Assembly: GCA_029560455.1 (NCBI GenBank)
Contig: JAKQKW010000338.1
Coordinates: forward strand, 1-10,706
DNA: 10,706 bases
Reading direction: 5' to 3'
Origin: Candidatus Rifleibacteriota bacterium
Lineage (GTDB): Bacteria; Riflebacteria; Ozemobacteria; Ozemobacterales; Ozemobacteraceae
Below, in pieces: positions 1 through 5,860 of the stretch. The position numbers were made by a program, and so were the translations under genes. Every line of letters starts with the position of its first letter. Within the stretch, counting starts at the first letter, position 1. The notes beneath the pieces were generated by a model. The model was given only the letters and a program-made list of their open reading frames with translations. It was not told the DNA's origin and ran no database searches.

Positions 1-334
1 AAAAATGGCTGAGCATGCGCCTGATAGTCACCGGAGTCTTTCTGGTGAAGTCATTTTCAGGCAGTTTCCATGATTTCAGATATTCGTTTACCGGTCTGTC
101 GAGGTCCAGTCTGCCTTTTTCAACCAGAATCATCGTTAAAACCGCAGAAATGATCTTGCTGACCGATGCCGCCTGGAAAACCGTATCAGGCCAGAGAGGT
201 TTGCGCGATTCTGTACTGATAACGCCTTCACACTGGGCATACGCCAGATGGAAATCGCGCAGAACCGCAATGCTGATGCCTGCGGCATTGTGCTGTTTCA
301 GTAGGTTTTTAAGTTCTTCGGCTGCAAGACTCAT
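1..334 (-). CDS. Class C beta-lactamase-like serine hydrolase, N-terminal part (runs off window)
   Basis: This is the first 111 codons of a serine hydrolase of the beta-lactamase/penicillin-binding (transpeptidase-like) superfamily; the rest lies beyond position 1. Residues 57-60 read SVSK, the SxxK motif with nucleophile Ser57 and general-base Lys60. They sit in the usual context (DTVFQAASVSKIISA), followed by a helix and the ARG/LDL-type stretch GRLDLDRPVNEYL, and near the end by RRMLSH, which matches the conserved LLSH turn. The start at 334 is preceded by an AGGTGA ribosome site about 7 nt upstream. The N-terminus (MSLAAEELKNLL) is not a signal peptide, so the protein is probably cytoplasmic, which suits an esterase or peptidase-like member better than a secreted beta-lactamase. 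It lies 102 nt downstream of the substrate-binding protein gene on the same strand and may be co-transcribed with it. The Tyr and KTG motifs are outside the window, so activity cannot be judged. Confidence 0.85.
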   Translation of the reverse strand, partial: MSLAAEELKNLLKQHNAAGISIAVLRDFHLAYAQCEGVISTESRKPLWPDTVFQAASVSKIISAVLTMILVEKGRLDLDRPVNEYLKSWKLPENDFTRKTPVTIRRMLSHF

Positions 335-436
335 TTTTGTTCACCTGTTCTGTTATGTCTGGATTGAATTGTCTGTTTAAGCTGATATGACTGCGTAAAT
401 ATGCAATTTTAAAAGAAATTATTCGCGCCCACCGGC

Positions 437-1498
437 TCAGACGGCCTTGCCTGTCGGCTTGAGAGAATCGGGGTAACGATGCGGTGTCAGGCCTTTTGTC
501 TGATGCCTGACCGGCTGATTTATGAGCTCGGCGGCCTCTGCAGCCGAAACCCTGATGCCCAGAAAAAGACTGAAAAAATGCCTGATTTCCGCGATCAGGT
601 CGATCTGGTAATTCTCGGGATAAAGGCATTTCATAAGCCATTTCAGCCCGATGAAGCGCATGAAGGAAGGTGGGCGGTCGAACCAGTTGAAAGGCAGCGA
701 CGGAATCAGAAAGACGCGCCGTTCGCTGACTGCCTTTACCTGCTTCCACTCCGGGTTTTTGAAAACATCGGCAAAAAAAGCCCGTTCGAGAGCGATGATG
801 ATGTCAGGCCCGGCAGCTGCAACCTGCTCGATGCTGACCCTTTCCATGCCTGCATGCGTCTTGATGTTGCCGCGGTGAATGTTTACGTCGCCAGCCAGCT
901 TGAGAAGATGCGCGTGCAGTGAATCGTCGAATTCCGTGGCCAGGCCATCGCGGCCTTCCGCATAATAGACTCGCGGGCGTTTATCAGCCGGAACCCGCTG
1001 CAAAACCGCCTCGACTTCACTGAGCGTCTGCCGGCAGTAAGATGCCAGTCTGTCGGTTCGCTCTTTCTGGTTAAGCACAAGGCCAAGAAAATCGTAAGCC
1101 GCCGGGTAGTCGGCCAGATCGACAAGATCGCCCATGGTTACATATACAAACGGCAAATTGAGGGCATTTAGAGCATCTTCTGACTTTTTATGGAACGGCT
1201 TTTTAGTTTCGGCCCAGACGACCACGAGATCGGGCCGGGCCTTGGCCAGACCGTCGGTGTCGGGCAGCATGCCGATTACCGGCAGTTTATGAAGGCAGGC
1301 CGGAAGATACTTCAGACTTTCACTCGGCAGAGGCTGAATCAGCCCCGGCAGCATCTCGGGCGCTATGCTGCAGAGAGCGGTAAAACCATACGGAGAAGCT
1401 GAATAAACGGTTTTTACGACTGCAGGCAGGGTTGCCCGCCGGCCAGCCATGTCGGTTATCTCGCGGCCCGCTGGCCTGTTCTGTTCGTCTGCTTGCAT
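437..1498 (-). CDS. ABC transporter substrate-binding protein (BtuF/FepB-like, metal-chelate type) without a signal peptide
   Basis: A 353-residue protein of the helical-backbone periplasmic binding family that delivers cobalamin, iron-siderophore or related metal ligands to ABC importers. Visible family features are the opening REITDMAGRRATLP, the ARPDLVVVW segment ending the first lobe (about residues 87-95), VYVTMGDLVDLADYPAAYDFLG (about 119-140), RPRVYYAEGRDGL (about 175-187), and the signature FNWFDRPPSFMRFIGLKWL (about 270-288). The start chosen is the ATG at 1498, behind GGGAG spaced about 7 nt. An in-frame ATG at 1522 exists, but the frame is closed by a stop four codons further upstream. 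Oddly, family members are exported, yet no hydrophobic leader can be read in any frame just upstream. No permease or ATPase gene is adjacent. The C-terminal 25 or so residues (basic, ending GKAV) extend past the usual fold. The family call is firm; ligand and location are not. Confidence 0.85.
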   Translation of the reverse strand: MQADEQNRPAGREITDMAGRRATLPAVVKTVYSASPYGFTALCSIAPEMLPGLIQPLPSESLKYLPACLHKLPVIGMLPDTDGLAKARPDLVVVWAETKKPFHKKSEDALNALNLPFVYVTMGDLVDLADYPAAYDFLGLVLNQKERTDRLASYCRQTLSEVEAVLQRVPADKRPRVYYAEGRDGLATEFDDSLHAHLLKLAGDVNIHRGNIKTHAGMERVSIEQVAAAGPDIIIALERAFFADVFKNPEWKQVKAVSERRVFLIPSLPFNWFDRPPSFMRFIGLKWLMKCLYPENYQIDLIAEIRHFFSLFLGIRVSAAEAAELINQPVRHQTKGLTPHRYPDSLKPTGKAV

Positions 1499-1740
1499 AT
1501 TTTTCTCCCGGTTCGCCGGCATTCGTGGCTGACTTCATGCCTGCCGGCAATTTCAGCCTGCCCGGTCAGTTTACCAGTTTTAACCGCCAATTCAAAGCCA
1601 GCCATTATTATGGCAGTCATCTTTGCTTTCATATCTGTAAATTCAGCTGTCCTGGCTATGTTTCGGAGCCGGTTAAAAAATCTAAACCCGTTTGTACCGC
1701 CCCGCGTTCTAATTTCCAGAACACCAGCGAGGAGGTCATC

Positions 1741-2205
1741 ATGAAAAAGCTTGCCAGGGCCCTGAGGTTATCTGTTGCCGTAGCCGTAATTTTTTGCGCC
1801 ATGACCGCTCTCATGGCTGAAGAAACCCAGAACAGCGAAATGCCTGTTATTGACCAGCTCTGCCAGAACTTCGCATTTCAGAGTGAAAATGCCGACCACG
1901 ACCCATTCCGGCCGCTTATCACAAAAAAGGTCATCGAGCCGGTTAAAATTGAGCGGCAGCCCGAACCCGTGCCACAAAAAGAAGTCGCGAAGGTGATTCC
2001 GCCTCTCAAACTTGCGGTTACCGGTATTTGCGGTAATGACAACGTCAGAGAGGCCGTAATTCAGTTCGAAAATGATGAACATATCGTCAGGCCCGGCCAG
2101 GTCGTGAATGGCAAATTCAAGGTGGTCGATATCGAAAACGGCAGGGTTGTCGTTTACTCGATCGGGGAAGCCCGCCGCGCGACCTTTGCGCTCAACGAAA
2201 ATTGA
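1741..2205 (+). CDS. Secreted PilP/GspC-like periplasmic protein
   Basis: A 154-residue exported protein. Residues 1-26 form a Sec signal peptide (Lys/Arg start, hydrophobic core SVAVAVIFCAMTALMA, likely cleavage before EE). The rest has the architecture of PilP, the inner-membrane-associated periplasmic protein of type IV pili, or of the related homology region of type II secretion GspC. There is a DPFRPL motif (residues 54-59), a Pro-rich charged linker (about 64-88), then a small beta-domain (about 89-152) with the spaced pattern LAVTGI, REAVIQF, IVRPGQVVNGKFKVVDIENGRVVVY. The start is certain: GAGGAGG lies 6 nt upstream and the signal peptide begins there, although the frame stays open further upstream. 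It stands alone, with no pilMNOQ neighbours, is divergent from the substrate-binding protein gene, and is closed by its own terminator. PilP itself is usually a lipoprotein; no lipobox is seen here. Confidence 0.6.
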   Translation: MKKLARALRLSVAVAVIFCAMTALMAEETQNSEMPVIDQLCQNFAFQSENADHDPFRPLITKKVIEPVKIERQPEPVPQKEVAKVIPPLKLAVTGICGNDNVREAVIQFENDEHIVRPGQVVNGKFKVVDIENGRVVVYSIGEARRATFALNEN

Positions 2206-2244
2206 CGGGCCTCGCTGTCTGGCGTCTGAAAAACTGCTGAAGCA

Positions 2245-2280
2245 GAAAAATCCCCGGCCACTTTATGGCCGGGCATTTTT
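2245..2280 (+). terminator. Rho-independent terminator of the PilP-like gene
   Basis: A perfect 8-bp GC-rich stem, CCCGGCCA (2253-2260) paired with TGGCCGGG (2266-2273), closes a CTTTA loop. It is followed by CATTTTT, with an A-run on the 5' side. It lies 40 nt after the stop codon of the 1741-2205 gene. Confidence 0.9.
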
Positions 2281-2299
2281 ACAATTGCCGGAAATAAAA

Positions 2300-2392
2300 A
2301 GCTGGCACCACACACAACCGGAGAGATTCATCACCTGAGAGTCAGACAAGAACCCAAACGCGAAAGCGCCCGAAAGAAAAGTGGTGCCAGCT
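2300..2392. repeat. 12-bp perfect inverted repeat enclosing a 69-nt structured-looking segment
   Basis: AGCTGGCACCAC at 2300-2311 is the exact reverse complement of GTGGTGCCAGCT at 2381-2392. Between the arms are two further small hairpins: CTGA-GAG-TCAG and CGC-GAAA-GCG (2359-2368, a GNRA-type tetraloop). A perfect TATAAT (2392-2397) overlaps the right arm, but no -35 hexamer lies at the right distance. The piece contains no convincing ORF. It could be a small structured RNA on either strand, a miniature mobile-element remnant, or a protein-binding site. I recognise no known riboswitch or RNA family in it. The remainder of 2206-2510 is non-coding and holds the terminator at 2245-2280 and a weaker repeat at 2450-2479. 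Confidence 0.6.
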
Positions 2393-2449
2393 ATAATGAA
2401 TGTATTCAAAACAAACACGAACGCAAGTGATATTTTTTCGACCGGTTAA

Positions 2450-2479
2450 ATGCTCTGTCAGGCCACATAGAGAGAGCAT
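2450..2479 (-). terminator. Weak hairpin downstream of the TfoX-domain gene
   Basis: ATGCTCT (2450-2456) pairs with AGAGCAT (2473-2479) around a 16-nt loop, and only TTTAA follows on the minus strand. It sits 32 nt past the stop of the 2511-2795 gene, so it may be a weak terminator, but the loop is large and the T-run is short. Confidence 0.3.
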
Positions 2480-2510
2480 AATCATAGAATTCTGTATTCA
2501 CGTCATCTGA

Positions 2511-2795
2511 TCATGAGCTTTCAGTTCGAGCAAGATATTCCAGCCAGATTTTTTCCCGTTCCTGCTTTGGTATCGTGTGCCAGCGCACCCCAAGTATTGC
2601 GCCATGCAGCCCGGCAAGCATGCTGCGACATGGCGGATCATCCGGTCGAATGTTTTTGATTCTGACGGCCGCTTCGACCGCGCCGACGCTTATAAGTTCA
2701 TCAGTAGTATTGATGCCAGCAAGAGAAAGAAGTCGCGCCACTTCCCGGCCTATGTTGGGTAAATCTGTCAGTTCATGATGAATCTTTGCATTCAT
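2511..2795 (-). CDS. TfoX C-terminal domain-containing protein
   Basis: A 94-residue protein corresponding to the stand-alone C-terminal domain of TfoX/Sxy, a helix-hairpin-helix-like helical domain. Seen in the sequence: LTDLPNIGREVARLLSLAGI near the N-terminus, then the Gly-Ala-Val-Glu turn (ISVGAVEAAVRIKNIRP), then the segment SMLAGLHGAILGVRWHTIP and a charged C-terminal helix. In gamma-proteobacterial TfoX this domain follows an N-terminal domain and the protein activates competence genes with CRP. The solo form is widespread in bacteria and its role is not established. The start is the ATG at 2795, with AAGGA about 8 nt upstream; an in-frame TTG six codons earlier has no better support. 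It is monocistronic, with no competence genes nearby. Confidence 0.85.
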   Translation of the reverse strand: MNAKIHHELTDLPNIGREVARLLSLAGINTTDELISVGAVEAAVRIKNIRPDDPPCRSMLAGLHGAILGVRWHTIPKQEREKIWLEYLARTESS

Positions 2796-2960
2796 TGTCT
2801 TTTCCTTTCGCAACGACTCCGGTTTGACTGTGGGCTCGAATCGTTAAACCTTTACTTCCCTTTGTGATTGTGTTTTTTATGTCCTGTATTCGAAGGTATC
2901 GAGGGTTCAATGTGTAGACCCGTTACGCTGACCATATTAAATGGTCATAAAACGTTTTTG

Positions 2961-2989
2961 TTGTCTATAGGTCTAAACATATCTATATT
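2961..2989 (+). promoter_or_regulatory. Candidate sigma70-type promoter for the small zinc-finger-like gene
   Basis: TTGTCT (2961-2966), a 17-nt spacer and TATATT (2984-2989) lie in AT-rich DNA. They predict a start near 2996 and a leader of about 90 nt before the ATG at 3085. The call is by motif only. Confidence 0.45.
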
Positions 2990-3084
2990 ACCAGCTGAAC
3001 AGCAATTTTCCGAGACTTGTAAAAATGATTCCGCTTCCAGCAGGAATCAAATGCCCGTGAGTAATAAAAACAGGAATTTAAACC

Positions 3085-3465
3085 ATGGAATACATCTGTA
3101 GAATTTGCAGCCAACCAAGGCCGGAGTCGGCTTTTACTGAAAAAAGCCACTCTTTGCACACTTGCAAAAAATGTAATGTTTTACCCAATCAAAGAACTGA
3201 AGAGCGTGATCAACTGGATGAAATTTTTAAAATTTTCATGCAGACGCGTATCTCACAGAAAGACACAGTGAGACTTAAAACCTTATGTAACAGCAAGTAT
3301 CCCAAGGTTTCTCAGCATGCGACTCTGGTTTTTGAAGTTGCCCAGCTCAGGCCTTACAAAAAAGGAAGATTTGCTTTTCTGGAGCAGAAATACCCCGAAC
3401 TCGCAGAAAGAATTGAACAAGCCGGATTTTTCTACCCTCAATACATAAAGACAAACAGCAATTAG
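3085..3465 (+). CDS. Small protein with a CxxC-CxxC zinc-ribbon-like N-terminus
   Basis: A 126-residue protein with no signal peptide or membrane segment. Cys5 and Cys8 (CRIC) and Cys27 and Cys30 (CKKC) form two CxxC knuckles 18 residues apart, the spacing of a small treble-clef or zinc-ribbon fold. The first knuckle is followed by the phrase QPRPESAFTEK. From about residue 39 to the end the protein is helical and charged, ending in RFAFLEQKYPELAERIEQAGF. I recall similar uncharacterised bacterial proteins with the order CRIC, CKEC, then a charged helical tail, but no function is known to me. Zinc binding, and perhaps nucleic-acid binding, is inferred. The start has AGGA about 9 nt upstream. 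The gene is monocistronic in an otherwise gene-poor stretch. Confidence 0.75.
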   Translation: MEYICRICSQPRPESAFTEKSHSLHTCKKCNVLPNQRTEERDQLDEIFKIFMQTRISQKDTVRLKTLCNSKYPKVSQHATLVFEVAQLRPYKKGRFAFLEQKYPELAERIEQAGFFYPQYIKTNSN

Positions 3466-3489
3466 AAATCCCTGTACCGGCAAGGATTT
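3466..3489 (+). terminator. Imperfect hairpin directly after the stop codon
   Basis: AAATCC (3466-3471) and GGATTT (3484-3489) pair, with an inner TG/CA pair and one mismatch around a TACCGG loop. It begins at the base after the TAG. No T-run follows immediately; the nearest is TTTTT at about 3500. It is a possible weak terminator only. Confidence 0.3.
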
Positions 3490-3960
3490 GCGCAGACAAT
3501 TTTTGCCACGAATTCAATGAGCAGAATTCCTTACTCATTTCATCATGAAAACTGGGGAAAAGCGCTCCAGGTTTCGCTTGACTGCAAGCTTAAGCGCCTC
3601 CCGCATCACTTGTCAGCCTGGCCAGTTTTCTCAGACCACCGCTGTAACTTTGTCCAGGCATAAAGTGCATTGCCCGGGCAGTCTGTCTGAGCCTCCATTA
3701 TTTCGCATTGCGGCAGGACTTTAATCAAGCGGCCAATAAGAGATTGCTAATTGTAAGCGCGAATTTAAACGCCTCTTGAAATTTCAGGATGGCGTGCCCC
3801 CTGAATTAACGTGCCTCTTTTGCATGCTCATTATCAGCTGCCGACAAACATATTGTCGATGTTGTTGCCATGTGATGTCTCTGCAAGCAAAATATTATCA
3901 TCAGAGCATCTTTCTTGTCACTCTCAAGGAATCCACGTTTTGGAAGAAGATTCGTGCATT

Positions 3961-3993
3961 GGAGGCGCCCCAAACAGGAACATATCCGCGTCC
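3961..3993 (+). repeat. 33-bp dispersed direct repeat, copy 1
   Basis: This matches 5044-5076 at 31 of 33 positions, in the same orientation and 1083 bp apart. The central 19 bases, CCCAAACAGGAACATATCC, are identical; the two differences are at positions 3968 and 3988. The copies bracket the membrane-protein gene at 4224-4985. Confidence 0.85.
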
Positions 3994-4056
3994 GTGGTTG
4001 TGAATTGCTTTTTCACTTTTGCAATGTCGAGGCGACTGAATTTAAAAGGAGATTCG

Positions 4057-4092
4057 ATGAGAAAGAAAAGAATAAACAAGACTGAGACCTAA
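4057..4092 (+). CDS. 11-residue basic mini-ORF with a strong ribosome binding site
   Basis: ATG at 4057 follows AAAAGGAGA at 5-nt spacing, the best ribosome site in this part of the window. The frame encodes only MRKKRINKTET before TAA. It lies 131 nt upstream of the membrane-protein gene. It may be a leader peptide, the surviving 5' end of a truncated gene, or chance. There is no run of one amino acid and no clear attenuator hairpin, so classical attenuation is not supported. Confidence 0.35.
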   Translation: MRKKRINKTET

Positions 4093-4223
4093 TTCGGGCA
4101 CCTGTGGTAAAATGTTACTGTGCACGTAATCTCGTTTCGTAAAGTGGCTGGATTAAATCAGAATGACCGGCCGGATTTTCAAGAATACGCAGTTATTTAT
4201 ATTTTTGCCCGGGAAACCAGCTT

Positions 4224-4985
4224 ATGCTTGTTAAGAAGGTAACGATCCGCCTCATAAAACCTGATTCACAGACAGTTGTGATTCCGGCACTCACTGGCAT
4301 TCACTCGGTTTTTGGGGTGGGAATAGTTATCGGCACTGTTATGCTTTTTATGGTCTTTGCGAGTAATACCGGCCTGGGGAGTGCTACTGGAGCCCCGCCT
4401 CCGGAAATGAGTGCTTCCACATCAATCATCATGACACTGATTGGATCGCTGCTTCTGTTTGGATCAAACTGGCTGAGAAACAACTTTAAAAGTTCTTATA
4501 TTCTGGATAAGCGCAAAAGTCTTGTTCTTCTTCGACACCAGTTTCTGGAAAATATCCTCAGAGACATTCAAATAGTAGACCTGAAGCTGATAATCGGTGT
4601 TTCGGTTAAAACCAGAAAAGCAGAGGCCACGTCCAGAGAGATATTTGACCTGCTGTTTACCTCCTGGATATACGGGCTTCTGGGCAGAAAGCAATCGGTA
4701 AAAACCTCTGAAGACACGGCTCTGGTCGCGACTCTGACCAATGGCGACCTGATCTATCTGTCGCACTTTGAAAACGGCCAGGACAATGCCGATGCGGCGT
4801 TTAAAGCCGCCAGAGAGCTTGATGGCTGGCTCAATATCTCTGATGAAATAAGGCAGACCCGTATCAGAGAAGACTATATTGAATCTCCGGCACCGGTTTT
4901 GGCTTTTGAGATTCTCAAATGGGCTGTAATGATAAGCTTTCTGATCTGGATAACCTATCTTCTGATCTCTTCAACAAGGGATTAA
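4224..4985 (+). CDS. Membrane protein of unknown function with a PH-like cytoplasmic middle domain
   Basis: A 253-residue protein with three predicted membrane helices, at about residues 26-46, 66-84 and 229-248. Between helices 2 and 3 is a roughly 140-residue soluble region. Its pattern, YILDKRKSLVLLRH, then RDIQIVDLKLIIGVSVKTRK, then TALVATLTNGDLIYLS, then AAFKAARELDGWLNI, resembles the beta-rich membrane-linked domain of bacterial PH-like or Ycf4-type proteins (strand pairs, then a helix with AxxAxxLxxWL). That assignment is by overall pattern and is tentative. The basic residues before helix 1 and after helix 2 suggest the middle domain is cytoplasmic. The ATG at 4224 has only a weak upstream GGGA. 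It is monocistronic, and the 33-bp direct repeats lie on either side. I do not recognise a function. Confidence 0.65.
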   Translation: MLVKKVTIRLIKPDSQTVVIPALTGIHSVFGVGIVIGTVMLFMVFASNTGLGSATGAPPPEMSASTSIIMTLIGSLLLFGSNWLRNNFKSSYILDKRKSLVLLRHQFLENILRDIQIVDLKLIIGVSVKTRKAEATSREIFDLLFTSWIYGLLGRKQSVKTSEDTALVATLTNGDLIYLSHFENGQDNADAAFKAARELDGWLNISDEIRQTRIREDYIESPAPVLAFEILKWAVMISFLIWITYLLISSTRD

Positions 4986-5043
4986 TTCAACAATAGCGAA
5001 GTTTCTGCCGGATCGTTTCATTTGAGTCGAGTTCAGAAAAAGT

Positions 5044-5076
5044 GGAGGCGGCCCAAACAGGAACATATCCACGTCC
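5044..5076 (+). repeat. 33-bp dispersed direct repeat, copy 2
   Basis: Second copy of the 3961-3993 repeat (31 of 33 identical). Just at its 5' edge, 5041-5052 (AGTGGAGGCGGC) is identical over 12 bases to 6550-6561, the complement of the 3' end of the tmRNA gene. Flanking DNA beyond the repeat has diverged between the copies. Confidence 0.85.
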
Positions 5077-5138
5077 ATTCTTTATGGCTTTTCTAATTAT
5101 TGGCAGTTGTTACAATGATTCAGGTCCAGATTTCCAGG

Positions 5139-5168
5139 TTGAATTTCTTCCGGAATCAAACTTATAAT
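5139..5168 (+). promoter_or_regulatory. Candidate promoter for the secreted TPR-like gene
   Basis: TTGAAT (5139-5144), an 18-nt spacer and a consensus TATAAT (5163-5168) predict a start near 5175, about 35 nt before the ATG at 5210. Confidence 0.55.
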
Positions 5169-5209
5169 CAATTCCAGGCAAAAAATTCTGATCAAACAGG
5201 TATTGAAAA

Positions 5210-5824
5210 ATGAGGATCCTTTTCCTTATGTTTGTATTTCTGTGCCCTCTGTTCGTTCTCGCCCAAAATTCCCAGCAGCTTATGGTCAAGTATGACGAAG
5301 CTTTCTATGCCGGCAATTATGAGCAGGCACTGTCACTGGTAGAGCAATTGATTTCGCTTGACTCCCAGAACTGTGTTTTTTTCAGGGAAAAGGCAAAAAT
5401 GCAGGCAATGACAGGTAATAAGGATGCTTTTACCAACACATTGAATCATATCAAACAAACATTTGACCGAGTAAGCACCGAAACCGCAATAAGGCACATA
5501 CGCGAGTGGGAAAAACTGCCGGAGGATTTCAAAGTTCTCAGCCAATCATATTTGCCAGAGCCGATTGTGTTAAAACTTACACCTCGAGACTCGGCAGATT
5601 TTCTGGTTGCCACAGCATCTCAAAAGGACAGCCCAAATGTCGCAGTCGCAAATCAGAAAACGCCAATTTGCTACATCAGCGAATACGGAAAAAAGTATCA
5701 TGCAAAAAATGAATGCCCTGCAGTTACACGCGGAAAGCTTGTCCCAGCTTTTGACCTGAACCATATCAGGAAGAAAACGGAAGGCCCCTGTGAAACCTGC
5801 TGGAAAGATCAGCCACTTTTCTAA
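5210..5824 (+). CDS. Secreted protein with a TPR-like segment and a C-terminal Cys/His domain
   Basis: A 204-residue exported protein. Residues 1-19 are a Sec signal peptide (MRILFLMFVFLCPLFVLA, cleavage near A18-Q). Residues about 24-70 look like one or two TPR helices (YDEAFYAGNYEQALSLVEQLI, then FFREKAKMQAMTGN). A less ordered middle follows to about 150. The C-terminal 50 residues carry the pattern YISEYGKKYH-x4-C ... GPCETC, with Cys154, His164, Cys169, Cys194 and Cys197. This YxT-x-GxKYHxxxC...PCxxC module occurs at the C-terminus of many bacterial secreted proteins and looks like a small metal-binding unit; its role is not known to me. Metal binding is inferred from the residues. AGG lies about 10 nt upstream of the ATG and a good promoter precedes it. 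The gene converges on the toxin gene with a 36-nt gap. Confidence 0.75.
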   Translation: MRILFLMFVFLCPLFVLAQNSQQLMVKYDEAFYAGNYEQALSLVEQLISLDSQNCVFFREKAKMQAMTGNKDAFTNTLNHIKQTFDRVSTETAIRHIREWEKLPEDFKVLSQSYLPEPIVLKLTPRDSADFLVATASQKDSPNVAVANQKTPICYISEYGKKYHAKNECPAVTRGKLVPAFDLNHIRKKTEGPCETCWKDQPLF

Positions 5825-5860
5825 CTCTCGGAATCTAAAACAAGTTAGACTGCAGTAGTC

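Larger units (their letters stand above)
3490..4223. other. Long stretch with no recognisable gene
   Basis: About 730 nt between the zinc-finger-like gene and the membrane-protein gene carry no ORF with convincing coding character. Contents: a GCTTG-ACTG-CAAGC hairpin near 3576-3589; a 46-codon open minus-strand frame (3606-3746) with a plausible amino-acid mix but no start or homology I recognise; copy 1 of a 33-bp direct repeat (3961-3993); and an 11-codon mini-ORF with an ideal ribosome site (4057-4092). The stretch may hold decayed gene or mobile-element remnants. Confidence 0.5.

Noticed and set aside
1456..1632. 58-codon minus-strand ORF overlapping the start of the substrate-binding protein, considered as a frameshifted signal peptide.
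   Set aside because: It has no hydrophobic core, only a weak ribosome site, and runs into the binding-protein gene out of frame; nothing supports expression.
1432..1740. Upstream in-frame extension of the PilP-like gene to position 1432.
   Set aside because: The ATG at 1741 has a near-perfect ribosome site and starts a textbook signal peptide; the extension overlaps the divergent gene.
2300..2400. Sigma-54 promoter suggested by TGGCAC in both arms of the inverted repeat.
   Set aside because: The required TTGC element is absent at the right distance on either strand.
2868..3101. 77-codon plus-strand ORF upstream of the zinc-finger-like gene.
   Set aside because: It contains the candidate promoter of the next gene, overlaps its start, and shows no protein-like pattern.
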